Assembly (NCBI GenBank): GCA_038222915.1
Contig: JBBRHH010000182.1
Location: 1-10,260 of the forward strand
Source: JBBRHH01 sp038222915
GTDB lineage: Bacteria > Planctomycetota > Phycisphaerae > Tepidisphaerales > Tepidisphaeraceae
Direction of reading: 5' to 3'
DNA length: 10,260 nt
Part shown: piece by piece, positions 1-7,088 of the stretch
Layout of the letters: each line of letters opens with the position of its first letter
Numbering within the stretch: the stretch's first letter is position 1
Program-made: the position numbers and the translations under genes
The notes under the pieces: model-generated
Told to the model about the DNA's origin: nothing
Seen by the model: only the letters and a program-made list of their open reading frames with translations
The model's database searches: none

Positions 1-1739
1 TCAATCACAACACTCACTTCGCAGCCCCCCGACAGCGTCTTGAGAATCTCCACCGTCGCCGCCGTGCCCGGGTCTTCCGGAAGAATATAGCGGTGAGGTT
101 TTCGGCCGACATTGACCTCAAGGAAGGTAACCGGTTTGGAATCAACCTCGTCTTCGTGAAGCGCAATAAATGTGGCGCGAAGGTGTGGGACGTAGGCTCG
201 AAATTGTGACAGCATGGTCAGGCCGGCGACTTCCTCGATCGCGATTTGCACGACATCCCCCGCATGAAGCGCGGCGACAGTTTTCGCCATCCGCGAATCG
301 CTCCCAAACGTTCCATCCTTGCCGCGGCGATTGGGAATGCGCACCGTCAACTCGCGGCCCGCCTTGCTGAGCACAACCCCAAGGTGCTCCCACTGGCCGG
401 TCTTCAGATGGATGGTTTTCTGAAAAACCCACGCATCGGCAAGGTTTTCGCCCGGCCGAAGATCGATCGGGCGAAACCAGACCAGATCACGGCGATCGGG
501 CGAAAGCTTCGCAAGAATGGGTGCGCCATAGGAAATCAGCGCGAGGCGATTGGCGAGCTCGGGCGTAATGCGAACGACTTCGGGCGGGCTGTAGCCATCG
601 AGCGTAAAGAGCTGGGCGAACTCAATCGGCCCGTCGTTGAACGACCGCTGAAGCCGCTCAAATCGGAGAATCTGCGCGCCGGCCTCATCCTCTCCATGCT
701 CCTGGGCCGGAGCGGTTGCAGGAACAGTTGTCGGGGCAGCGGCGACATTGCCCATGCGAAGTCCAAGGCGTCGGCGGATTTCCACGACGCCTTCATCAGT
801 GAGACTGGTGAGCTGCCGCGCCTGAGCAGCCACAACGGTGCCCTGAATGTCAATTTCCGGAACCAGCGATTGCAGCAGTTTCACATCCTCGGCCGCGCCT
901 TTGTAGGCAAGGGCGATCACAGCGGTGTAGCGGTCGCGCCGTGCCGCATTAAGGTCAGCCTCATCCGGAGGGTTCATCTGGGCGCGCTTGCGGAGCACAT
1001 CAAGGTCGAGAGCATTGACGCGGGTCTGATCGATCAGATGCAGCAGATCCTCATGCGCCGGACCGCGCGGATACTCCTTTGCAAGGCCCACAATCGCTTC
1101 GATGAATGCCGGCTCAAAGAGGCGCTGGGATTCGTGATGAAAGTCGATGTTGATGTCGCCGGGCGGATAGGCATCGTAAAAGCCGCGCAGCCCTTCGATA
1201 AAAAACCCGCGCCCAACCGCATCGCCCGACTGCGTAAGGTACGCGGCCGCCGTCGGATGTGCAGTAACGGAATATCCATTCACCGCCAGAGCTTCGTCCT
1301 TAAGGATTTCATGAAAAAACTCGGCCGAGTAATCCGGGTCGATCCGGATCGCGGCGCGGACCGCCATGTTCTTGATCTCGGGAGCCGCGGTGGGCGTGTC
1401 GTACAGGTTGATGAGAAATGGAATGGCCGCTTTGATTCTAAAGCGTTCGACACCATAGATCGCCGATCGCAGGCGCACGCCCCCAAGCCCAACCCGAAGA
1501 CCATCCTGTTCGCTGCCCAGCCACAGAAGAAGCGTGGGAGTGATTTCACGATTCCCAAGATCAATCTGCCGGCGGATTTCAACGACATCCCGCGGCAGAG
1601 GCGGAACCGCGGGCTCCGCCGGTCGCGTAGCAGGTTGGGCACTTGCGGAAACGCAGAACACGGCCTGAAGAACACAACTCGCCACCAGCAGCAAGCCCAG
1701 CGACCCGCCCCGCCGGAAAGATTCAAATTGTTTTGGCAT
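1..1739 (-). CDS. Large exported protein of unknown function (3' end beyond window)
   Basis: The minus-strand frame is open from the ATG at 1739 to the window edge (579 codons plus 2 bases), with no stop reached, so the C-terminus is missing. Residues 1-34 look like a signal peptide: basic start (RR at 9-10), hydrophobic stretch 14-30, and a type I cleavage site after S-A-S-A34. A lipobox-like V-A-S-C22 is also present, so a lipoprotein is possible. A Pro/Ala-rich stretch (35-50) leads into a mixed alpha/beta region. An Ala/Pro/Thr/Glu-rich linker near residue 280 separates two halves; the second half is richer in beta-type sequence. I recognise no catalytic motif or named family. The start lies 13 bp after the stop of the upstream four-helix membrane protein, which suggests co-transcription and possibly a shared envelope role. 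The Shine-Dalgarno is weak (GGGG), so translational coupling is plausible. The start is likely but not certain. Confidence 0.8.
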   Translation of the reverse strand, partial: MPKQFESFRRGGSLGLLLVASCVLQAVFCVSASAQPATRPAEPAVPPLPRDVVEIRRQIDLGNREITPTLLLWLGSEQDGLRVGLGGVRLRSAIYGVERFRIKAAIPFLINLYDTPTAAPEIKNMAVRAAIRIDPDYSAEFFHEILKDEALAVNGYSVTAHPTAAAYLTQSGDAVGRGFFIEGLRGFYDAYPPGDINIDFHHESQRLFEPAFIEAIVGLAKEYPRGPAHEDLLHLIDQTRVNALDLDVLRKRAQMNPPDEADLNAARRDRYTAVIALAYKGAAEDVKLLQSLVPEIDIQGTVVAAQARQLTSLTDEGVVEIRRRLGLRMGNVAAAPTTVPATAPAQEHGEDEAGAQILRFERLQRSFNDGPIEFAQLFTLDGYSPPEVVRITPELANRLALISYGAPILAKLSPDRRDLVWFRPIDLRPGENLADAWVFQKTIHLKTGQWEHLGVVLSKAGRELTVRIPNRRGKDGTFGSDSRMAKTVAALHAGDVVQIAIEEVAGLTMLSQFRAYVPHLRATFIALHEDEVDSKPVTFLEVNVGRKPHRYILPEDPGTAATVEILKTLSGGCEVSVVI

Positions 1740-1752
1740 GGCTGGCCCCGGC

Positions 1753-2571
1753 TCATTCGACTTTTTTGCTCTGCAATTCCGTCTGTTGCGGACTGAGAAG
1801 TTTCAGCGTGATCGGCTTGCCGCCAATCGACGGCGCGATCTTTTCCACAATGGCGACAAACAATTCGAGAGTACCCGCTTGCCGGCCGGCCGTCTCGTTC
1901 ACCACGAATTTAACCGTTTTGCCGCTCGCGTCCTTTACGAAAAAAACCGTGACGGCGTGCTGTCCATTGAGGAACCCCACATCCCCAAGCGCTTTGCCCA
2001 GACCCTCGGCATCGGCCTTGGTTGCACTCCCCGAGTACCGGATCTGCGCATTACCAACCACCACACTGGAACCCGCCCTTAACCACTCCCACGAAAAGAC
2101 GGCGGCGAAGACGACGGCAACCAGCAGGATCAGGCTCAGCAGCCCCACGCCTGCCGCCTTCCACATCGAGGCAATCTTCCCGCCGGCATATTTATGGCGA
2201 TTGACAGTTTCACCCTGAAGGGTCGAAGCAAGTTTCACCATGACAAAGAGCGGAATCAGTCCCAGCAGGAAGCCGGGAGAATGTTCCGGCAACACAAACG
2301 CCAACGCACCCAGCGCCGCAGTGCCGGCCAGGCCGCCAAGAATCGCCTTGACCGCAGACGCCGGACGGCCAACACGCCGGTAGTTCATCGCCATCACAAC
2401 GGTGCCAGCCAGCGGCCCGCCAAGAAAAGTCGCAAGCCCGACCGCCCGTGGCGTATACAGTGCATGTTGTTCGGCCGGCTGCGAAGCATACGGAAGTGGA
2501 ACGGCAGTCAAAAACGTGTCGGCCACTGGCGCAGATTGCCCTGGAAGCATCGGCGGCGGGATGGGTTCCAT
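1753..2571 (-). CDS. Four-helix membrane protein with soluble C-terminal domain
   Basis: Protein of 272 residues. The ATG at 2571 is chosen over longer in-frame starts because AGGAG lies 8 bases upstream and the sequence ahead of it looks non-coding. A Pro-rich cytoplasmic-looking N-terminus (1-42) is followed by predicted helices at about 43-63, 73-95, 99-117 and 138-162, then a soluble domain of about 110 residues (165-272) ending in a charged tail. The segment from the first to the second helix, with FLGGPLAG and an NYRR a few residues later, resembles a widespread uncharacterised membrane family in which a 'FLGGPLAG...NYR' signature precedes helix pairs; this is from memory. The soluble domain has no motif I can name. 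The stop is 13 bp before the exported-protein gene, so the two probably form an operon. Confidence 0.82.
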   Translation of the reverse strand: MEPIPPPMLPGQSAPVADTFLTAVPLPYASQPAEQHALYTPRAVGLATFLGGPLAGTVVMAMNYRRVGRPASAVKAILGGLAGTAALGALAFVLPEHSPGFLLGLIPLFVMVKLASTLQGETVNRHKYAGGKIASMWKAAGVGLLSLILLVAVVFAAVFSWEWLRAGSSVVVGNAQIRYSGSATKADAEGLGKALGDVGFLNGQHAVTVFFVKDASGKTVKFVVNETAGRQAGTLELFVAIVEKIAPSIGGKPITLKLLSPQQTELQSKKVE

Positions 2572-2579
2572 GAAGGATA

Positions 2580-2584
2580 CTCCT
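2580..2584 (-). promoter_or_regulatory. Shine-Dalgarno AGGAG deciding the 2571 start
   Basis: AGGAG on the minus strand, 8 bases before the ATG at 2571. It supports that start over the longer in-frame reading that would begin near 2709. Confidence 0.7.
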
Positions 2585-2641
2585 GATTTTGACGGCAATG
2601 GAATCGCTGCGTGCACACAATAGCCGATGCGCCCGTGATAT

Positions 2642-3217
2642 CTAACGCGAATCCGCAGGCAATCGCTGCGCGAAAGACCACGTCGCTGCGCCACGCCTGC
2701 CCTGACCAAGAATGAATTTCGTGATGCTGATTTGGTGTGCGCGGTCGGCTATGGGGACAACTCTGGTGGATTTCGACCAAAGATCGTCGGTGTGATCAAG
2801 GCCAAGATCGGCCAGAAGACTCGCAGACACCGCCTGCTTCGCCGCGAAAGCGGTAGCGCACATAACCTGACGGCGCGGATCGTGGCTTCTGACCCGGGCC
2901 AGAAAGTGAAGGTGATGGTCGTCGAGGGAGCCGGCAATCAGATCAAGCTTCTGATCAAGAAGGCTCTGGACCACGAAATCCAGAACCGGAGCGCTCAGGC
3001 TCGCGGGAAGATAAACCGCCCGGCGCGAAGCGGGGGATTTCGGCCGGTCATAAAGAAGAGCATAAATGCCGCGCGGAGGTGATTTATCGTATCGCGCTTC
3101 AACCTGGACATCGTTTTCGCGCGGGCGCAGGCCGCGCGGATCGTCAGGCAGGTGTGTGCCCCGCGTGCTGGCCATGCAGTGATACCAGTCGTTCCAGGGC
3201 TGGGCGGCGGGTGGCAT
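2642..3217 (-). CDS. Y1/HUH transposase-like (REP-associated type) protein, probably diverged
   Basis: Protein of 191 residues. The N-terminus (MPPAAQPWNDWYHC, then DDPRGLRPR at 25-33) matches planctomycete proteins usually annotated as transposase that begin 'PWxDWYHC...GDPRGxRxRHHxxH'. The HUH metal-binding motif is H102-L-H104 within DDHHLHFLAR. Near the C-terminus, HQISITKFILGQ sits where the family normally carries the Tyr that attacks DNA; here the residue is F168. The His-rich RHHxxH stretch of relatives is also replaced (RENDVQV). This suggests the protein no longer cleaves DNA in the usual way, though no alignment was possible. No terminal repeats or target-site duplications are visible, so it looks like a resident gene rather than an active element. 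I prefer the ATG at 3217, where homology begins and promoter-like boxes fit a leaderless transcript. An in-frame ATG at 3292, preceded by AGGA, is the alternative. The stop lies 70 bp from the four-helix protein gene, so read-through into it is possible. Confidence 0.72.
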   Translation of the reverse strand: MPPAAQPWNDWYHCMASTRGTHLPDDPRGLRPRENDVQVEARYDKSPPRGIYALLYDRPKSPASRRAVYLPASLSAPVLDFVVQSLLDQKLDLIAGSLDDHHLHFLARVRSHDPRRQVMCATAFAAKQAVSASLLADLGLDHTDDLWSKSTRVVPIADRAHQISITKFILGQGRRGAATWSFAQRLPADSR

Positions 3218-3224
3218 TGGTAGA

Positions 3225-3253
3225 AGTATTGCGATGAAGCCAATCCGGTGCAA
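3225..3253 (-). promoter_or_regulatory. Putative promoter of the HUH-like gene
   Basis: Minus strand: TTGCAC (3253-3248), 17-bp spacer, AATACT (3230-3225). The -10 box ends 7 bases before the ATG at 3217, so the transcript would start at or next to the ATG, consistent with leaderless translation. Both boxes are imperfect (3/6 and 4/6 to sigma-70 consensus). Confidence 0.3.
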
Positions 3254-3340
3254 TTCGCCGCGGGCAAGACGCCAGCATCGAAAGTCAATCATCGATGTCC
3301 TGCACCCACCCAATCACAACTCCGCTACCATAACCGCACC

Positions 3341-3907
3341 ATGCGGCGGTTCTCTGTCATCCCTTCAACCCTGTCCCTCCTACTCTGCCTCGCAGCTTGC
3401 GTCCTGTGGATTCACAGTTACTGGTACACGTCTTCGATCGGCTACGAATTCGCCGTCGAACCAACCCAGGCGAGAGCAGTCGGCCTCCAAATTCTCTACG
3501 CGCGCCTGACCGCGGACTGTTGGATATGCCGTTTCCCCCCAGTCGAGCGCGATGATTACATCCACTTATTCAACGCCGGCCGCACGGGACCAAAATTTTT
3601 CTTTGAACATCACCCCGACCAGTTCAACGAGTTAACCCACCGTACAATGCGATGGTTTAAATACATCCATGGTCAGGATCGGCCAATCATCGGCCCAAAC
3701 GACCCGCTGTTCGAAACCCGCCGCCTGACCATTCCAATGCCCCTGGTGGTGCTGGCCACAGCACTCCTGCCCGCGATCCACCTCGCGCGCCGGTCCTCCA
3801 GGCGAAACCGAAAACAGTCCGGCCTATGCGCCAACTGCGGCTACGACCTCCGCGCCACCCCCCAGAAATGTCCCGAGTGCGGCACGCCCACCATTCCACC
3901 CGCGTAA
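3341..3907 (+). CDS. Small membrane protein with C-terminal GYDLRAT zinc ribbon
   Basis: Protein of 188 residues. One transmembrane helix lies at about 6-25, a loop of about 100 residues faces outside, a second helix lies at about 131-149, and a strongly basic stop-transfer (RRSSRRNRK) leads to a four-Cys zinc ribbon (C163, C166, C177, C180) containing GYDLRAT and CPECG. In planctomycetes this ribbon recurs at the end of many otherwise unrelated small membrane proteins; its function is not established to my knowledge. The loop (residues 26-130) shows no recognisable motif. The start at 3341 is chosen because it begins at the hydrophobic segment; the upstream extension in this frame looks non-coding. 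No Shine-Dalgarno is seen. A TACCAT box at 3326-3331, 9 bases before the ATG, could serve a leaderless transcript. Divergent from the HUH-like gene. Confidence 0.85.
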   Translation: MRRFSVIPSTLSLLLCLAACVLWIHSYWYTSSIGYEFAVEPTQARAVGLQILYARLTADCWICRFPPVERDDYIHLFNAGRTGPKFFFEHHPDQFNELTHRTMRWFKYIHGQDRPIIGPNDPLFETRRLTIPMPLVVLATALLPAIHLARRSSRRNRKQSGLCANCGYDLRATPQKCPECGTPTIPPA

Positions 3908-3966
3908 CAATCCTCCACGACCGAATATCCAACGGCAGCACAGCCCGCCGTCCAAATGCGCCTCCC

Positions 3967-4020
3967 TTGGTCATTGAGATTTGGTCCTATGTTGGCCATT
4001 GGGCCTTGGTCATTCTCGTC
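3967..4020 (+). repeat. Degenerate TTGGTCATTG-type tandem repeat
   Basis: Four imperfect units each begin TTGGYC: 3967-3980 (TTGGTCATTGAGAT), 3981-3991 (TTGGTCCTATG), 3992-4005 (TTGGCCATTGGGCC) and 4006-4020 (TTGGTCATTCTCGTC). Unit length varies from 11 to 15 bases. It is non-coding and lies between the zinc-ribbon gene and the promoter of the TPR-peptidase gene. Function is unknown. Confidence 0.6.
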
Positions 4021-4054
4021 AACACCCCCAACCGTTCACCCCGCCCATTCCGCA

Positions 4055-4115
4055 CCCTGAACCCGCAACCCTGACCCCGAACCCGAAACCCCACATTCCA
4101 CACCCCCAACCCCCC
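4055..4115 (-). repeat. C-rich degenerate tract with G-quadruplex potential on the minus strand
   Basis: On the plus strand, C-runs of 3-4 occur at 4055, 4062, 4069, 4075, 4082 and 4089, separated by 3-4 bases (TGAA, GCAA, TGA, GAA, GAAA), a telomere-like degenerate heptad. Runs of 5 and 6 C follow at 4103 and 4110. The minus strand therefore holds at least four G-tracts of three or more with loops of 3-4, the standard G-quadruplex pattern. It ends 3 bases before the TATAAT box of the TPR-peptidase gene. Confidence 0.65.
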
Positions 4116-4118
4116 GGC

Positions 4119-4124
4119 TATAAT
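4119..4124 (+). promoter_or_regulatory. TATAAT -10 box of the TPR-peptidase/MazG operon
   Basis: Exact consensus TATAAT in a C-rich region, 73 bases before the ATG at 4198. The expected -35 position (4096-4101, TTCCAC) is a poor match. Transcription would start near 4131, giving a leader of about 67 bases. Confidence 0.5.
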
Positions 4125-4184
4125 TACCCACCGCAACTTTGCTCCGCATCGCGCATCCAATTTGGCAGGAGTCTGGGTGGGTTT

Positions 4185-4190
4185 GAGAGG
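4185..4190 (+). promoter_or_regulatory. Shine-Dalgarno GAGAGG deciding the 4198 start
   Basis: GAGAGG lies 7 bases before the ATG at 4198. It favours that start over the in-frame TTG at 4162, and the signal peptide begins directly after it. Confidence 0.6.
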
Positions 4191-4197
4191 CGTTCGT

Positions 4198-6789
4198 ATG
4201 GACTTATCAAAATTCGCGAAATGGACCGTCGCCGGCCTTGTTCTTTCACCGTTCCTCAGCGCCGCCCCCGCTCGCGCCGACGATGATATCGCACGCGCAA
4301 CCGCCCCTCAAAAATGGATCGAACGCTTCATGCCCGAGGAGCTCCCTGCCCTCATCTATCCCAAGTACTACAAAGACTTTGATAAGGCCAAGGCCCTCGC
4401 CTTCGCCGGCCGCTACAAACTCGCCCTCATGATGCTCAACAAGGTCACCAAGGGTGACCCGGCCGAAATCGCCGTCGTAAAGGCCACCTGCCTCTCCTCC
4501 ACCGGCCATCGCGACGAAGCCCTCGCCGCCCTCTCCAACGAAGCCATCGCCTCCAAGCCGCGCGTCATCATCCTCCGCGCCCGCATTCTCTCCGACCTCG
4601 GAAAAAACGCCGACGCCATCGCCGACCTCACCGCGCTCATCAAGAAATACCCCACCCACATCGCCGCCAACTTTTACCTCGGCGAGATCAACGAGCGCAT
4701 CGGCAACATGTCCGCCGCCCGCAACGCCTACACCCTCATTCACGACACCTATTGGAAAAGCTGGGACGAAGAAGGCATTAACAAATACGACAACGCCGAA
4801 GACGTCACCCTCATGGGCCGTGCGTTCGGCCGCTGGGCGCAAATCGAACAGCAAACCAGGGAAACGCCCGGCATCGACAACACCATCCTGAAGATGTTTA
4901 CCCAGGCCTACGACGTGATCGACACCGGCTACTGGCCGGCCCATCTCGCCGCCGCCGAATACATCTCCTCCCACGACGACGACAAAGAGGCCGAGAAAGA
5001 ACTCAAGGCCGCCCTCCGCGGAAATCCCACCAACCCCCAGACCCACATCCTCCTCGCCATGGCCGCCGTCGCCGGCTGGAACTTTGACGGGGCAGAACAC
5101 GAAATCGCCCTCCTCCGCTCCCTCGACCCCGCCAGCATCGACGCCGCCCTCCTCGACTGCCGCAACCTCGTCCAGCAGCGCCGTCCCACCGACGCCCTCA
5201 GCGTCATCGAAGGCGTCCTCGCCAAGCAACCCAACAACATCGAAGCCCTCGGCCTCCAGGCCTCCTGCTACGCCCTCCAGCTCAAAGACGAAAAGATGGA
5301 GGAGGTCCTCGCCAAAATCGACAAGACCACCCCCGAGCCCGACGCAACCGCCTATCTCGAAGTCGCCGAACACCTCGGCGGCATGCGCCAATACCCGCGC
5401 GCCGAAGCAAAATACAAAATCGCCATCGAACGCGCCCCCTGGTGGACCGCCGCCCGCAACGGCCTCGGCCTCCTCTACACCCAGAGCGGCGACGAACGCA
5501 GCGCCCGCCTCACCCTCGACGCCGCCCAGGCCCTCGATCCCTTCAACCACCGCACCCACAATTACATCATCCTCCTCGACATGCTCGACAAGATGGCCGT
5601 CAAGGAAACCGACCATTTCAAGATCATGTACAACGCGGATCAGGACCCGCTGATCCCCGAATACTTCGCAACCTATCTCGAAGGCATTTACAAGGAAGTC
5701 TGCAGCGACTTCCGCACCGAGCCGCCGGTCAAAACCTACATCGAAGTATTCCCCACCCACGACGCCTTCTCCGTCCGCACCACCGGCTCACCCTGGATCG
5801 GCACCGTCGGCGCAAGCACCGGCCGCGTCATCGCCCTCGTCTCACCGCGCAAAGGCGACGCCACCATGGGCACCTACAACTGGGCCCAGGTCCTTCGCCA
5901 CGAGTTCACCCACACCGTAACCCTCGCCGCCACCGACAACCGCATCGCCCACTGGATGACCGAAGGCCTCGCCGTTCAGGAAGAACATTCGCCCCTCCGC
6001 TGGGAATGGGTCCCCATGCTCTACGGCGCAGTCAAGAAGCACGAGCTCTTCACCATGGAAGGCCTCACCTGGGGCTTCGTCCGTCCCAAGCGGCCCATGG
6101 ACCGTCAGCTCGCCTACGCCCAGTCCGCCTGGATCTGCCAGTACATCGAAGAAACCTGGGGCCACGAAACCATCCTGAAAATGCTCGCCGAGTTCCGCAA
6201 AGGCAAGGAGCAGGACGTCGTCTTCCCCGATCTTTTAGGCAAGACCCTCTCCGCCTTCTCCACCGACTTCTTCGCCTGGACCGAAAAGCAGATCGCCACC
6301 TGGGGCTACGACCCCGAATCCAGCAAGAAATACGCCGAGCTCCGCAAGAAAGGCGAAGAGCTGGTCACACAGCACAAGAACGCCGAGGCCGTCAAAATCT
6401 GGGAAGAGATCGCCACCCTCCGCCCCATGGACGCCATGCCCCATCAGCGCCTCGCCGGCCTCTACCTCGACGGCGAAACCAAGGACGTCGAAAAGGCCAC
6501 CCAGCACCTGCTCGCCCTGCACAACGTCTCCCTGAAGGACGACCGTTTCGCCAAGAAGCTCTCCCGGGTCAACCTGCAGGACAACCGCCTCCCCCAGGCC
6601 CTCACCTTCGCATTGGACGCTGTCCACATCGACCCCTACGACGCCGAAGCGCACATGGCCCTTCAGGCCGTCTACGAAAAGCAGGGCAACACCGCCGGAG
6701 CCGCCGGCGAAAAACAAACCATCGAAATCATCAACAAGCTCGCCAAAAAGGCCCACGACGAAACCATCGTTCCCGGCACCCCCGAATAG
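4198..6789 (+). CDS. Exported TPR protein with embedded gluzincin-type metallopeptidase domain
   Basis: Protein of 863 residues. Residues 1-27 form a signal peptide (basic start, hydrophobic core 9-22, cleavage after A-R-A27), so it should act in the periplasm or at the cell surface. Residues about 65-460 are helical TPR-type repeats (for example around 95-150, 240-300, 345-375 and 395-450). A domain from about 470 to 700 resembles the Peptidase_MA family: H568-E-F-T-H572 supplies two zinc ligands and the catalytic Glu569, and W-M-T-E589-G supplies the probable third ligand 17 residues later, with the usual 'EGLA' context. A second TPR-type block follows at about 706-850. The catalytic residues look intact, so proteolysis is likely; substrate unknown. 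The TPRs probably bind partner proteins or present the substrate. The C-rich coding strand and strong codon bias create long spurious frames inside it on both strands. The MazG-like gene starts 8 bp downstream, so they are probably co-transcribed. Confidence 0.93.
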   Translation: MDLSKFAKWTVAGLVLSPFLSAAPARADDDIARATAPQKWIERFMPEELPALIYPKYYKDFDKAKALAFAGRYKLALMMLNKVTKGDPAEIAVVKATCLSSTGHRDEALAALSNEAIASKPRVIILRARILSDLGKNADAIADLTALIKKYPTHIAANFYLGEINERIGNMSAARNAYTLIHDTYWKSWDEEGINKYDNAEDVTLMGRAFGRWAQIEQQTRETPGIDNTILKMFTQAYDVIDTGYWPAHLAAAEYISSHDDDKEAEKELKAALRGNPTNPQTHILLAMAAVAGWNFDGAEHEIALLRSLDPASIDAALLDCRNLVQQRRPTDALSVIEGVLAKQPNNIEALGLQASCYALQLKDEKMEEVLAKIDKTTPEPDATAYLEVAEHLGGMRQYPRAEAKYKIAIERAPWWTAARNGLGLLYTQSGDERSARLTLDAAQALDPFNHRTHNYIILLDMLDKMAVKETDHFKIMYNADQDPLIPEYFATYLEGIYKEVCSDFRTEPPVKTYIEVFPTHDAFSVRTTGSPWIGTVGASTGRVIALVSPRKGDATMGTYNWAQVLRHEFTHTVTLAATDNRIAHWMTEGLAVQEEHSPLRWEWVPMLYGAVKKHELFTMEGLTWGFVRPKRPMDRQLAYAQSAWICQYIEETWGHETILKMLAEFRKGKEQDVVFPDLLGKTLSAFSTDFFAWTEKQIATWGYDPESSKKYAELRKKGEELVTQHKNAEAVKIWEEIATLRPMDAMPHQRLAGLYLDGETKDVEKATQHLLALHNVSLKDDRFAKKLSRVNLQDNRLPQALTFALDAVHIDPYDAEAHMALQAVYEKQGNTAGAAGEKQTIEIINKLAKKAHDETIVPGTPE

Positions 6790-6797
6790 TCGGCATT

Positions 6798-7085
6798 ATG
6801 ATGAATGTAGCAAACCTCACGATCGCCGATTTTCAGAAGCACATCTTCGAAAAATACGAAAGCGTTGACCGTGCCCGCGGCACGCCCAAAACATTCCTCT
6901 GGTTCATAGAAGAAATAGGCGAGCTCGCCACCGCCCTGCACGGCGAAGACCGCGCCAACCTAGAAGAAGAATTCGCCGACGTCTTCGCCTGGCTGTGCAC
7001 CCTCGCCAACATCAACGACGTCGATCTCGCCAGTGCGATCGCCAGAAAATACCTCGGCGAAAAGCCCCCGACCGGCCACAAATAG
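6798..7085 (+). CDS. MazG-type nucleotide pyrophosphohydrolase
   Basis: Protein of 95 residues: a single MazG-like all-alpha NTP pyrophosphohydrolase domain, as opposed to the duplicated domain of E. coli MazG. The metal-binding signature is visible as E38-E-I-G-E42 followed by E58-F-A-D61, the EExxE...ExxD pattern of the superfamily, so hydrolysis of a (d)NTP to the monophosphate plus pyrophosphate is expected. The exact nucleotide cannot be read from sequence; members are thought to remove non-canonical or excess nucleotides. Two ATGs lie in tandem (6798 and 6801) and either may be used. No Shine-Dalgarno is seen, but the gene begins 8 bp after the peptidase gene, so translational coupling is likely. 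It ends 3 bp from the stop of the convergent CsrA-deaminase gene, with no room for a terminator between them. Confidence 0.9.
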   Translation: MMNVANLTIADFQKHIFEKYESVDRARGTPKTFLWFIEEIGELATALHGEDRANLEEEFADVFAWLCTLANINDVDLASAIARKYLGEKPPTGHK

Positions 7086-7088
7086 AGC

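Noticed and set aside
246..1796. Plus-strand open frame of 516 codons opposite the exported-protein gene
   Set aside because: It is Arg/Lys/His-rich with no domain, while the minus strand gives a coherent protein with a signal peptide in codon-biased sequence. It is an antisense shadow in GC-rich DNA.
2585..2641. Promoter for the four-helix membrane protein gene (TATTGT box)
   Set aside because: No acceptable -35 element at normal spacing; read-through from the HUH-like gene is equally possible.
3932..3951. Inverted repeat ACGGC/GCCGT after the GYDLRAT zinc-ribbon gene as a terminator
   Set aside because: A 5-bp stem with a 10-base loop and no following T-run; expected by chance in GC-rich DNA.
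4246..5760. Minus-strand open frame of 504 codons inside the TPR-peptidase gene
   Set aside because: Its Gly/Val/Glu/Asp-rich composition is the mirror of the C-rich sense codons; there is no family resemblance, and the sense frame has clear TPR and HExxH motifs.
5442..6797. Apparent long N-terminal extension of the MazG-like protein
   Set aside because: The upstream part is Arg/Pro/His-rich out-of-frame reading of the peptidase gene. The MazG domain fits the 6798 start and normal family length.
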